The translations under genes were made by a program, and so were the position numbers. From Marine Group II euryarchaeote MED-G38 (GTDB lineage Archaea; Thermoplasmatota; Poseidoniia; Poseidoniales; Thalassarchaeaceae), in contig NTJP01000003.1 in assembly GCA_002457145.1 (NCBI GenBank), positions 62,001 through 126,000 on the forward strand: a DNA stretch of 64,000 bases. Direction: 5' to 3'. The notes under the pieces are model-generated. The model was given only the letters and a program-made list of their open reading frames with translations, searched no databases and was not told where the DNA came from. Positions 1-8,402 of this stretch are shown here, piece by piece (within the stretch, counting starts at the first letter, position 1; the number at the start of each line of letters is the position of its first letter).

Positions 1-321
1 CACCAATCCCAATTCAGCACAATTAGTTAATTTATCAGATAATGTTCTGCTACTTATCCCTTTTAATAAATTACGCATTTCATTAAATCTACGATCACCA
101 GCAATATATAGTGCTGCTAGAATCTCGATACTCCAACGTGAACTGAAACTAGAAAAAGCCTCAACTGCTGCACCAACTTCCCACTCAATATCATATTCTC
201 CATTCTCATTATATGGTGCAAAAGTTCTTCTTATTGTGGTACCACTTTTCTTGACATCTTTTATTGCCTCATCGATTACTTCGTAATCCAAATTTGTAAT
301 TTTCATTGGTTCTCTTGGCAT
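1..321 (-). CDS. HxlR-family winged-helix regulator (3' end cut by window edge)
   Basis: This gene is absent from the ORF track because it runs off the left edge, leaving 107 codons from an ATG at 321. The translation contains W-S-I-E-I-L-A-A-L, then RRFNEM and GISSRTLSDKL, the winged-helix signature of HxlR/MarR-like regulators, at about residues 63-105. HxlR proteins are usually around 110-130 aa, so most of the domain is present. They bind inverted repeats that overlap promoters and often control a divergent gene. A TATA-like sequence lies about 30 bases upstream on the minus strand, fitting a leaderless transcript. The inducer is unknown. Confidence 0.82.
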   Translation of the reverse strand, partial: MPREPMKITNLDYEVIDEAIKDVKKSGTTIRRTFAPYNENGEYDIEWEVGAAVEAFSSFSSRWSIEILAALYIAGDRRFNEMRNLLKGISSRTLSDKLTNCAELGLV

Positions 322-332
322 ACTATCTAGTT

Positions 333-443
333 ACTCCACAACCATCTAGTGTATAAATTACACCTCGCTGTGTACTTGAATACTACTCAATTAATATACA
401 TAATCTCAGTGATTAGATGTATAAATAACACCGATTGTGGAGT
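333..443. promoter_or_regulatory. Divergent promoter region with mirrored operator-like repeat
   Basis: ACTCCACAACC at 333-343 and GATTGTGGAGT at 433-443 form an inverted repeat with 10 of 11 bases matching. Each arm lies between a TATA-like box (minus strand near 351-358, plus strand near 418-428) and the start codon of a divergent reading frame. The two TATA blocks are also alike (TGTATAAATTACACC and TGTATAAATAACACC). The arrangement is what an autoregulating HxlR-type repressor would use to control itself and a divergent partner. Binding is inferred. Confidence 0.55.
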
Positions 444-451
444 TGAAAAAA

Positions 452-523
452 ATGGATAAATTATTGGAAAAATGGATGGAAGAAGTATTTGAAGAAAGTG
501 GATTTAAGGGGCTTGTAAATTGA
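452..523 (+). CDS. 23-aa micro-ORF divergent from the HxlR gene
   Basis: An ATG reading frame of 23 codons (MDKLLEKWMEEVFEESGF...) starts about 28 bases after a TATAAATAA box, so a leaderless start is plausible. The peptide is acidic and would form an amphipathic helix. I do not recognise it. It is supported mainly by the promoter shared in mirror image with the HxlR gene. It could instead be the remnant of a decayed gene. Confidence 0.3.
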   Translation: MDKLLEKWMEEVFEESGFKGLVN

Positions 524-609
524 ATTTAAGTAGATTAAAAGAATTAACTATTATCGCCATAGCTGAATATAGAGCGCCTGTGTGGCCAAGGCAATACAGT
601 AGAAAATAA
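520..609 (+). CDS. 29-aa TTG-start micro-ORF overlapping the preceding one
   Basis: The frame starts at a TTG that shares TTGA with the stop of the 23-aa frame, a geometry typical of translational coupling, and ends at TAA just before the 3' end of the convergent fatty-acid oxidation gene. The peptide (LNLSRLKELTII...) is basic and matches nothing I know. The non-ATG start and short length make it doubtful. Confidence 0.15.
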   Translation: MNLSRLKELTIIAIAEYRAPVWPRQYSRK

Positions 610-2688
610 TCAACAATCGGTATAATTAGGTCTTCTACCCTCAATCAAAGATGAAAGACCTTCAAGTGCATCTTTTGTAGAGAATATCTCCTCTAGATAA
701 TTTAATTCTTCTGATAACCCTTCTGTTAATGAAATATCATTAGAGTTGGCAATTTCTAATAATTCTGCAGCAGTTTTAAGAGCTATAGGAGCAGTGTAAG
801 ATAGTAACTTTATCTGCCTTGAAACCATATTCTGATCTAGATTTAAAATATCTTTTGGTTTTGAACCTTCTAATATATCCTTAATATTAATATTTGAATA
901 AAATCCTTTTGCAAAAATAACAATACTATTCCTATCATCTATCTTTTGACTACCATATTTGTTAATCGGTTTTCCTTTCGATACTATTTTGTTTACTGTA
1001 TTCAAAATCTCATTCTGATTTACCAGGTCTGTAATCAACCCAAATGCCTTTGCAGTTTCCGCATTTAGAAAATTTCCCGCCAGAACAGCATATCTGGCAA
1101 CCTCTATTCCACATATTCTAACAGTTCTTTGAGTCCCCCCAAGTCCTGGATAAATTCCTATGTTAGTTTCTGGAAAACGCATTTGAGTTTTATTTGTACC
1201 AATCCTGTAATCACAAGAAAGAGCAAGTTCTAACCCTCCTCCTAATGACAATCCAGTAGTCAGCGCAATAGTTATTTTAGGACTATTTTCTATCTTATTC
1301 AACACATTATGCCCATGTGCAGTAAAATCGTAGATTTCCTTGAACGAATTATCTTTAATTTTATCTACAAAAAATTTTACATCTGCTCCTGCAACAAATG
1401 CCTTCCCTGAGCCTTCTATGACAATCGTACTAATATCATCTCTGTGATTCAATTTATCTATTTTTAATCCTAATTCATTAATTAAATCCACATTTAGTGC
1501 ATTCATTGCTTCAGGACGATTAAGTATAACAGTAGCAATATCATTATCAATTTTAATGTCAACATATGAAAAATCAAATGCCATATCTAATTCTTTTTGT
1601 ATTTGTAGTAATGCGGGAATATCCATATTTGCGAGTTCACAATATTTTTTCGATATTTTGAAAACTTTATCAATTCCCATTTCATTGGCTATCTCAAATG
1701 GCCCTTTATTCCATCTAAGTCCTACCTTAGCACCTCTATCGACATCTTCTTTTGAGCATATTTCTTCATCTACAATCTGAGCGGAAACTGTAAAAACTTG
1801 CCCAAGTAATCTTTCTTTAACGATTTCTTCAACAGATTTTTCATATTCTGTATTATTATCAATTTCCCATAATTCATTATTAGAAACTATTTCCCTAAGA
1901 TTAGATGCACCTCTATATCTGGAAGTATTTAGTTGCTCAGCTAGATAATCTGTAGCATGAAGTGCTATTGATGGCCCTGTTAGATTCATCAATGCAAATG
2001 GTCCCATTCCTATATCAAATGCATTGCATGCGATTGAATCTATTTGTGATATTGATGCAACCCCTTCTTCTAATAGCAAACATGCTTCATTCAACCAGGG
2101 AACAAAAAATCTATTCACTACAAATCCAGGTCTATCTTTACATACAATTACGACCTTACCCATAGCTTTACAATAATTTTCTACTGCCTGTAAAGTTTGT
2201 TCTGAGGTTGTTTCAGCAGGAATTATCTCAATCAATCTATTTTTTGCTGGATGGTAAAAAAAATGTAATCCAACAAAACGATCTGGTCTATTTGTAGCCT
2301 TGGCTAAATCATTAACTGAAAGTGAAGAAGTATTACTTGCAAGAATAGTATTTTCATTACATACACTGTCCAATATTGAAAAAACTTCTTTTTTAATATT
2401 AAAATCTTCAAAAACAGCTTCGATAACCAAGTCTGTTTTGGGACTAATATTTTCTGTTCCGACAACACCTTTAATTCTAAATTTAATCATATCAATTTGT
2501 TGATTATTAAATATTCTTCTTTCTAATGCCTGATCTAATAAATTTGAGATAATTTCTTGGCCTCTTTTAACCCACTTTTCCTCTCTATCTACCATTTGAA
2601 CATCAAATTCTTCTTGTGCAGATTTTTGTGCTATGCCTGAGCCCATGTTCCCTGATCCAATTATCGCGACTGTTTCTATTGCATGCAT
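610..2688 (-). CDS. 3-hydroxyacyl-CoA dehydrogenase / enoyl-CoA hydratase fusion
   Basis: This bifunctional beta-oxidation enzyme would hydrate enoyl-CoA and oxidise the resulting 3-hydroxyacyl-CoA with NAD. The N-terminal half has the Rossmann motif GSGNMGSGIA (about residues 11-20), then SNTSS, GLHFF and DRPGFVVNR, typical of 3HCDH. From about residue 375 a crotonase domain follows, with RPEAMNALN, an oxyanion-hole GKAFVAGAD, GGGLELAL and FPETNIGIYPGLGGTQR. Both glutamates used by hydratases are present. Dehydrogenase-then-crotonase order is common in archaea, whereas bacterial FadB has crotonase first. A TATA-like AATATATGG lies about 28 bases upstream. No thiolase or acyl-CoA dehydrogenase is in the window, so the physiological substrate is open. 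Confidence 0.93.
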   Translation of the reverse strand: MHAIETVAIIGSGNMGSGIAQKSAQEEFDVQMVDREEKWVKRGQEIISNLLDQALERRIFNNQQIDMIKFRIKGVVGTENISPKTDLVIEAVFEDFNIKKEVFSILDSVCNENTILASNTSSLSVNDLAKATNRPDRFVGLHFFYHPAKNRLIEIIPAETTSEQTLQAVENYCKAMGKVVIVCKDRPGFVVNRFFVPWLNEACLLLEEGVASISQIDSIACNAFDIGMGPFALMNLTGPSIALHATDYLAEQLNTSRYRGASNLREIVSNNELWEIDNNTEYEKSVEEIVKERLLGQVFTVSAQIVDEEICSKEDVDRGAKVGLRWNKGPFEIANEMGIDKVFKISKKYCELANMDIPALLQIQKELDMAFDFSYVDIKIDNDIATVILNRPEAMNALNVDLINELGLKIDKLNHRDDISTIVIEGSGKAFVAGADVKFFVDKIKDNSFKEIYDFTAHGHNVLNKIENSPKITIALTTGLSLGGGLELALSCDYRIGTNKTQMRFPETNIGIYPGLGGTQRTVRICGIEVARYAVLAGNFLNAETAKAFGLITDLVNQNEILNTVNKIVSKGKPINKYGSQKIDDRNSIVIFAKGFYSNINIKDILEGSKPKDILNLDQNMVSRQIKLLSYTAPIALKTAAELLEIANSNDISLTEGLSEELNYLEEIFSTKDALEGLSSLIEGRRPNYTDC

Positions 2689-2780
2689 GTTACGCCCAAG
2701 ACAATCATGCCCATATATTCAACGGATAAACAATCAAAAATTACAATATATTATTTTACACTCCACCTTCGGCCTTTATT

Positions 2781-5450
2781 ATGGTTCATCGTAATAACAT
2801 GGTCATCATGATATTATTAATATTGGTTTTATCATTCTCCAGTCCAGTTATTGCAAAAGAAGATGGTAAATTCAACTCATCTAATGGATGCAGTTGTCAC
2901 TCTTCATCCTCGACATCTACAACGCCAACACATAATTTTCCTTCCTCATATACTCCCTCTACTTCTTATTCCATACAGATAGGACTTACCGGTGGAGTTT
3001 CAGGAACCAAAGGTGGATTTTCCTTAGAGGTTAGTCAAGGAACTCTTTCTACTGGCATAAGTATAGGCAGTGTTCAAATAAATTCAGCTGCTAACCAAGC
3101 AACTCATACAACATCTAACTATAGGTCGTGGGGATTATATTGGGAATCTCCTTCTTCAGGTTCAGGAAATGTTATTTTTGAATTAGCTGTATTATCTGCT
3201 AATGGTAACGGAGGAACATCTGGCGATTCTTGGGGAACAATATCGCCCTTTACATCTTTAGAAACTAGTAGTCAAAATACTCCACCCGAAGCCTCTTCAC
3301 TATCATTTAACACTCAAAATCCTACAAAAATATCTGGACTTTCTATAAATTATACATTTTTTGATGCCGATGGAGATTTAGAACAAGGTACCGAAATCAA
3401 TTGGAAAATAAATAATATCAGCTCTCCCAATGTAGATAATATGACCTCAATACCCAATAATCTCATTACAAAAGGAGATTTATGGGAGGTTGCAGTAACT
3501 CCTAATGATGGTATTGATTTTGGAGAAATTATTTCAGAAGGACCTGTAGAAATACATAATTCTCCTCCATCTATATCAGAAATTAATATAAATCCTGAAA
3601 ATCCAAATGATGATGATAATCTATTATTGAATTATGAATATTTTGATTTAGATAACGACTTGGAACAGGAGCATGAAATTCATTGGTATCTTGATGGAGT
3701 GAGACAAAATGAAATCGATAATATGGTTAACATTTCTAGTTTAATGATTAGATATGGAGATACTTGGCAAATTTCAATCACACCATATGATGGTTCTGAT
3801 TATGGAGAAACAGTATGGAGTAATTTGATAATTATTGGCAGCTCAAATACTCCGCCAACAATCAATGTAGATTACTCTAGATATAACATTAAAACTATTG
3901 ATGATATTTTTTTATCATTTGATTTTTTTGATGTTGATGGCGATCAAATACAAAATACTGAAATAATGTGGTATAAAAATTCATTAAATATGCCAAATTT
4001 AGATAATCTAAATATAATTCCTAACTCTTCAACAGAGAAGAATGAAGTATGGAATTTTTCTATTAGAGTTAGTGATGGGTTGGCATGGTCTGATTGGTTT
4101 CATTCAGCTAATATTATTGTTAATAATACTCCTCCTGTGGTGATTTCTTCGATGATTTCTTCTGAAAATATAACTACTGCCGATAATATATCTATATCTT
4201 GGCAGCAGTATGATGAAGATGGAGACTCTGAGATAAATAGTCAAATAAAGTGGTTTTTAGATGGAATTTGGATACCTGATTTTGATAATTTGATTACTAT
4301 TCCATCATCCTTCACTACCCGGAATCAAATTTGGAATTTTCAAATAACGCCAAATGACGGAGAAGATTTTGGAGAAATTTTCATGAGTACTCCAATTTTG
4401 ATTGAAAATGCCGCCCCAATAGAATCTATTATTTTCTTAGAATCTGGATATTTAGGATTGATTAGTCCGATGGAAGAAATTATTTTTGAAGATACTAATG
4501 AAATATTTTCTATTGAGAATTTAACTCTAGTAATTGGATATAAAGATGTTGATGATGATCAAATTAGTTTCAAGATATCTTGGTCAAGAAATGGCTTTCA
4601 TGTTCCAGAATTAGATAATCAAAGCCACATTCCTAAAAATCTCTTGAGTCCAGGACAATCTTGGTCTGTTTCAGTGTTAGCTTCCGATCCATTTGGGTTA
4701 TCAAGTTTAGTATCTAAATCTGTAATAATTTCAAATATGCCTCCTGAAGCAATAATGAATGATATTTCAGAATCTCTAATTCCTGGTTCAATGACTCTTT
4801 TCAATGCATCATCTTCTGTAGATATGGATGGTACGATTAATTCTTGGATATGGACAATCAATAATAAAGAGATATATGGTATGAGTTTTGAAATATTTTT
4901 GGATTCCGGTCAGCATGATATAAAATTGACTGTTATTGATAATTTAGGATTATCTCATACAATTCAATCAATCATAAATGTAGATACGATATATACAGTG
5001 GATAATTTAATTATTAATCTAGATGGAGCAAATATTAATCTTGAATGGTCATGGAATGGCCCTTCTACGGATTTTAACATCTATAGATCCACGAGTCCTA
5101 TTAATTCTGTAATCGGCCTCTCACCACTCGATGAATATCCAGAATGGGGAGATCCAATCCCAACTCCATTGACTCCAATTGCATTTACAAGTGATAAATC
5201 ATGGAGCGAAGAAGCACCAGTAGCAGCCAAGGTTTATTATGCAGTTACTACTTTTTCAGATGGTAAAGAAGTAGTATGGATATCAGCCGATAATAACATG
5301 ATTAGTATTGATGCCTCTTCAGCAGCCAATTCTACATATCTAAATAAATCAGATAATTCTTCTATATCCATAATTTCTTCTATACTTCTAATGTTTATAG
5401 GAATATCTAGTATTGGCATTAATTTATTTTTGAGGAGGAATAGAAAATGA
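2781..5450 (+). CDS. Secreted Reeler/choice-of-anchor-V-like protein with Ig/PKD-type repeats
   Basis: An 889-aa exported, membrane-anchored protein. A signal peptide covers about residues 1-25. A Cys-His segment (NGCSCHSS) then leads into a domain of about 130 aa whose GGFSLEV core resembles Reeler/choice-of-anchor-V domains. From about residue 166, five repeats of roughly 95-110 aa follow, most opening with N-x-P-P and carrying D-x-D-G-D, W and ITPNDG-like motifs. A PKD-like domain (about 652-735), an FN3-like domain and a C-terminal transmembrane helix before RRNRK complete it. The gene overlaps the next by ATGA, so they are probably co-translated. Adhesion or surface display is inferred. 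The cysteines are not in a standard CxxCH heme motif. Confidence 0.75.
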   Translation: MVHRNNMVIMILLILVLSFSSPVIAKEDGKFNSSNGCSCHSSSSTSTTPTHNFPSSYTPSTSYSIQIGLTGGVSGTKGGFSLEVSQGTLSTGISIGSVQINSAANQATHTTSNYRSWGLYWESPSSGSGNVIFELAVLSANGNGGTSGDSWGTISPFTSLETSSQNTPPEASSLSFNTQNPTKISGLSINYTFFDADGDLEQGTEINWKINNISSPNVDNMTSIPNNLITKGDLWEVAVTPNDGIDFGEIISEGPVEIHNSPPSISEININPENPNDDDNLLLNYEYFDLDNDLEQEHEIHWYLDGVRQNEIDNMVNISSLMIRYGDTWQISITPYDGSDYGETVWSNLIIIGSSNTPPTINVDYSRYNIKTIDDIFLSFDFFDVDGDQIQNTEIMWYKNSLNMPNLDNLNIIPNSSTEKNEVWNFSIRVSDGLAWSDWFHSANIIVNNTPPVVISSMISSENITTADNISISWQQYDEDGDSEINSQIKWFLDGIWIPDFDNLITIPSSFTTRNQIWNFQITPNDGEDFGEIFMSTPILIENAAPIESIIFLESGYLGLISPMEEIIFEDTNEIFSIENLTLVIGYKDVDDDQISFKISWSRNGFHVPELDNQSHIPKNLLSPGQSWSVSVLASDPFGLSSLVSKSVIISNMPPEAIMNDISESLIPGSMTLFNASSSVDMDGTINSWIWTINNKEIYGMSFEIFLDSGQHDIKLTVIDNLGLSHTIQSIINVDTIYTVDNLIINLDGANINLEWSWNGPSTDFNIYRSTSPINSVIGLSPLDEYPEWGDPIPTPLTPIAFTSDKSWSEEAPVAAKVYYAVTTFSDGKEVVWISADNNMISIDASSAANSTYLNKSDNSSISIISSILLMFIGISSIGINLFLRRNRK

Positions 5451-6535
5451 GAGATAAATTAGTAATTTTAACTATCATATTTACTTTATTATCATCAACC
5501 AGTTTCTCTGTTGCAAATCCTGGAGGGAATGGAGATAGTAATCGAGATTTCACTTGTGGCGGTTCTTGTCATGGAGACCCTTCTCTTTCTCAAGAATCTG
5601 ATGGTACATTATCGTTAGAGGTTCAAAACAATGTATATGCAGGTAATGCTGTAGCAGTTCATATAACTGCTAGTAATATGAGTTTGTCAAGTAATAGGAT
5701 TGTAGGTATTTTTCTTTTAGGCTCATTAAATGGAAATTTAGATCAACCCTCAGATTATGGTTGGCAAATCATTCAAGATCCAAATGGAGGAACAAATAAT
5801 TATGTAGAATCTACAGTCTCTTCCAGTAATTCTATAACTCTTACATGGATATTGTTTGCTCCTGAAGACGGGGGAAAATACAATCTCTTTGCTCAAATTA
5901 ATCATGGAAGATCTCAAGAATCTAATGATATAGCATATACTGGAGTATCGGATCCTCTTTTGATTGATGTTCAAACTCCTCCAGCAAACCTTCCTGGTTT
6001 TTCTGAATTTTGGATTGCACCAGAATATAGGCCACCTGGTGATTCAACAAATGTAATTATAATGACAAAAAATTCTAATTCAATCCAAGTTAAATGGAAA
6101 TTAGAAGGAGAGTGGGCTGAGCATAACGCGAATGTAACTTTAATTGAAAAAGATACATGGTCAGTTGATTTACCTCCTACACTTGGTAGTACAATCATTC
6201 AGTACACTGTAACAACATCTAATGGAAATTTTTCGATAAAACAACCATTACTGACTATTGGAACATCTACAATTGGTTTTGAAGGAACATTAATGGGCGC
6301 CAGACTACAATCTCTTGCTTTAGCATCAATAATAATTGGATTCATTTCGACATTACAAGTAGTTATCTCAAAATCCAATAATTTAACAAATCAAAATCCA
6401 TCGGAATCTTCAGAAATTAGTAATGATAAGAAAAGGTATACAAAACATTCTGACCATCCTGGATGGTTGTGGGATAATATTGAAAATAAATGGATTGAAG
6501 ATCAAAATAACTCAATTCCTGGAGATGATGTTTAA
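5447..6535 (+). CDS. Secreted choice-of-anchor-V-like protein with CX3CH motif and TM anchor
   Basis: A 362-aa protein with a signal peptide (about 1-24), then the motif CGGSCHGD at about residue 36, a beta-rich Reeler-like domain, a second extracellular domain (about 180-275), a transmembrane helix at about 285-306 and a charged cytoplasmic tail containing HPGWLWDN. It shares the signal peptide, Cys-His segment and Reeler-like domain order with the preceding gene, suggesting a paralogous or partner protein. CX3CH can, rarely, hold c-type heme, but that is speculative. It overlaps both neighbours (ATGA before, shared A of TAATG after), so the three genes form an operon. Confidence 0.7.
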   Translation: MRDKLVILTIIFTLLSSTSFSVANPGGNGDSNRDFTCGGSCHGDPSLSQESDGTLSLEVQNNVYAGNAVAVHITASNMSLSSNRIVGIFLLGSLNGNLDQPSDYGWQIIQDPNGGTNNYVESTVSSSNSITLTWILFAPEDGGKYNLFAQINHGRSQESNDIAYTGVSDPLLIDVQTPPANLPGFSEFWIAPEYRPPGDSTNVIIMTKNSNSIQVKWKLEGEWAEHNANVTLIEKDTWSVDLPPTLGSTIIQYTVTTSNGNFSIKQPLLTIGTSTIGFEGTLMGARLQSLALASIIIGFISTLQVVISKSNNLTNQNPSESSEISNDKKRYTKHSDHPGWLWDNIENKWIEDQNNSIPGDDV

Positions 6536-7122
6536 TGGTTAGCGCTGCAACATTTCATGCTGCAATTGTTGAAATAACAATAGGAAGTTTAACATTGGCA
6601 GTTATATGTAATTTATTATGTCTCCAATTTGCTTTTCCTATGCCTTTCGATAAATTGAAATTATCTGAAAATGTATTGATTACAATGGATCGTGCAGCTC
6701 TTATGGGTGCATTATTAGGTTCGGTAATGATGCCATTTGCAATATTTACTGGAACACTTTCAGTTTCCGGTAATCCTGCGGGTTCAGAATTATTGTATAA
6801 TAAATTTCTATATAGTGGGTTAGCATTTGGTTTCTGGGCTTCATACTTAATTGGGCGCATAAGGATGGGTTCAGAATTATGGAAAAATAAGGGATATAAC
6901 TTATTACAGGTATTTACATCAATTTTCGCTTTTACTATGACAATAACTGTTGCTTCGATTGGTGGAAAAATTGTCAGAAATGAATCCATTCTTGATTTGT
7001 TACCATTTTGGCTACCAATTGAAAAAACTATAATTATTAATCCAATAATTTCTAGTTTATTGATTATAATTGGTATTTACTCTATGACGATAATGTATAA
7101 AATGAAAGATTCTGTTGAATAA
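6535..7122 (+). CDS. Polytopic membrane protein, third gene of the choice-of-anchor-V operon
   Basis: A 195-aa protein with about five hydrophobic helices and short loops. The first helix begins FHAAIVEITIG, loosely like the FHPxxVHFPIA opening of DUF2231 membrane proteins, but the similarity is weak and I do not assign the family. Its start codon shares a base with the stop of the upstream gene. It may anchor, export or serve as redox partner for the two secreted proteins. It ends a few bases before the convergent glycosyltransferase, with an A/T-rich stretch between. Confidence 0.6.
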   Translation: MVSAATFHAAIVEITIGSLTLAVICNLLCLQFAFPMPFDKLKLSENVLITMDRAALMGALLGSVMMPFAIFTGTLSVSGNPAGSELLYNKFLYSGLAFGFWASYLIGRIRMGSELWKNKGYNLLQVFTSIFAFTMTITVASIGGKIVRNESILDLLPFWLPIEKTIIINPIISSLLIIIGIYSMTIMYKMKDSVE

Positions 7123-7127
7123 AAAAA

Positions 7128-8354
7128 TTAATTTAAAATCTCTTTAATTTTTCTAGCGTGACTCTCAGGAGTCAAATCAAGTTCGGAAATCCTTCTTCTT
7201 CCAGCCTCAGTCCATTCCTTTCTATTTCCCTCTAGGCTAGCTTCTTCCAAAGCAATACGCCAAGCAGAAATATCATTTCTTTTTAATAATCTCCCACTAA
7301 TTCGGTCAGTTATTGTATCTCTAAATCCTCCTTCATTTACGAAAATTGCTGGAACTCCTATTGAAAATGCTTCTATAGGAGTTAATCCAAATGCTTCTCC
7401 ATATGCCATACTTACTATTGCTCTAGAATTACGCATCAGACTAACTAATTCTGGAGAGGATAATCGTGGTGCTATCCAAAGATTAACACCTAAATCTTTA
7501 GCATATTTTCCTAGTTTTTCTAGATCTTTTTCATCTCCTCCTCCAACATGAGCTACTTCTATATTTGTCTCAGCAGCCATTGAGATAGTTTCCCATGTAC
7601 CTTTTACCCAGCTAACCTTTCCTATATTTACAATATATTCATTATTACTCGGATATGGATTTTCAATATCATCATTACTTTCTCTAGGAAATTCTGATGA
7701 ATCAACACAGGGCCATAACACTTCTGTATTTATTCCATAGACATCTTTTGCCATACTTGATGAATAATTAGAATTACTACTTATTAGTGATTTTTCACGT
7801 AGATTAAATTTCTTAATAATTTCCAAATCTCTTTTTCTAGCCCTAGAAAGCAATAATTTTGTTAACCACAGACTTCTCTTGGGTTTTCCATCGATATTTC
7901 TATGCAAAACATCTTGATGCAAACCCCTATGTGGTTCAAGAAGATGTAAATGGCAGGAAACATGCTCTGGGATATGTTTGAAAAGACCAAAACTACCATC
8001 TCCACTCACAATATGGATAAAATCAATTTTATTTATTGTTTTTATCAACCCTTCACATGTCAACCAAGCCTTTGAGGCAGACTCAATACCAGTATCTAAT
8101 ATTGTGGACAAAACACCTTTCGATAAAACCCAATTTATTTTTGGTGCGAATAATTCAATCTCCAAATCTTTACATAGATTTTCTAGTTCTGGAACTTTAT
8201 GTAAAGTAGCTATTTTTACAGAAAATATTTTTGTTAATGATGGAATTACTCGTAGTAAATCTCTTTCGGCTCCACCCATGGCAGCAAAACTACCCTTCGC
8301 AACTATCAAACCTGGTCGAACTTCTTTTTCCGACCCCGAATATCTACTCATCAT
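7128..8354 (-). CDS. Glycosyltransferase, GT4-like (GT-B fold)
   Basis: About 408 aa. The N-terminal half has AAMGGAERDLL, the acceptor-side glycine motif of GT4 enzymes. The C-terminal half has IGKVSWVKGTWE, HVGGGDEKDL and GEAFGLTPIEAFSIGVPAIF, the nucleotide-sugar binding region with the E-x7-E motif. It should transfer a sugar from an activated donor to a lipid or protein glycan. The track starts at 8363, but the ATGs at 8354/8351 sit 25-30 bases from a TTAAAT-type TATA and fit a leaderless start better. It is divergent from a second glycosyltransferase, so both probably act in surface glycosylation. Confidence 0.88.
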   Translation of the reverse strand: MMSRYSGSEKEVRPGLIVAKGSFAAMGGAERDLLRVIPSLTKIFSVKIATLHKVPELENLCKDLEIELFAPKINWVLSKGVLSTILDTGIESASKAWLTCEGLIKTINKIDFIHIVSGDGSFGLFKHIPEHVSCHLHLLEPHRGLHQDVLHRNIDGKPKRSLWLTKLLLSRARKRDLEIIKKFNLREKSLISSNSNYSSSMAKDVYGINTEVLWPCVDSSEFPRESNDDIENPYPSNNEYIVNIGKVSWVKGTWETISMAAETNIEVAHVGGGDEKDLEKLGKYAKDLGVNLWIAPRLSSPELVSLMRNSRAIVSMAYGEAFGLTPIEAFSIGVPAIFVNEGGFRDTITDRISGRLLKRNDISAWRIALEEASLEGNRKEWTEAGRRRISELDLTPESHARKIKEILN

Positions 8355-8370
8355 GTGCCACATAACCCGC

Positions 8371-8385
8371 TCTCATTTAAGCACA
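8371..8385. promoter_or_regulatory. Shared TATA region of two divergent glycosyltransferase genes
   Basis: TCTCATTTAAGCACA can be read as a TATA-like element on either strand (ATTTAAG plus, CTTAAAT minus). It lies about 25-28 bases from the minus-strand ATG at 8351/8354 and from the plus-strand ATG at 8403. One element may therefore serve two leaderless transcripts, which is why I shortened both track ORFs. Confidence 0.5.
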
Positions 8386-8402
8386 ACATGTTTGGCAACG
8401 TC

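Noticed and set aside
2880-2905. c-type heme motif in the 889-aa secreted protein
   Set aside because: The motif is CSCH, not CxxCH; the neighbour has CX3CH. Heme attachment is only mentioned as a possibility.
6555-6989. 144-aa minus-strand ORF opposite the membrane protein gene
   Set aside because: Antisense shadow of the third gene of the choice-of-anchor-V operon.
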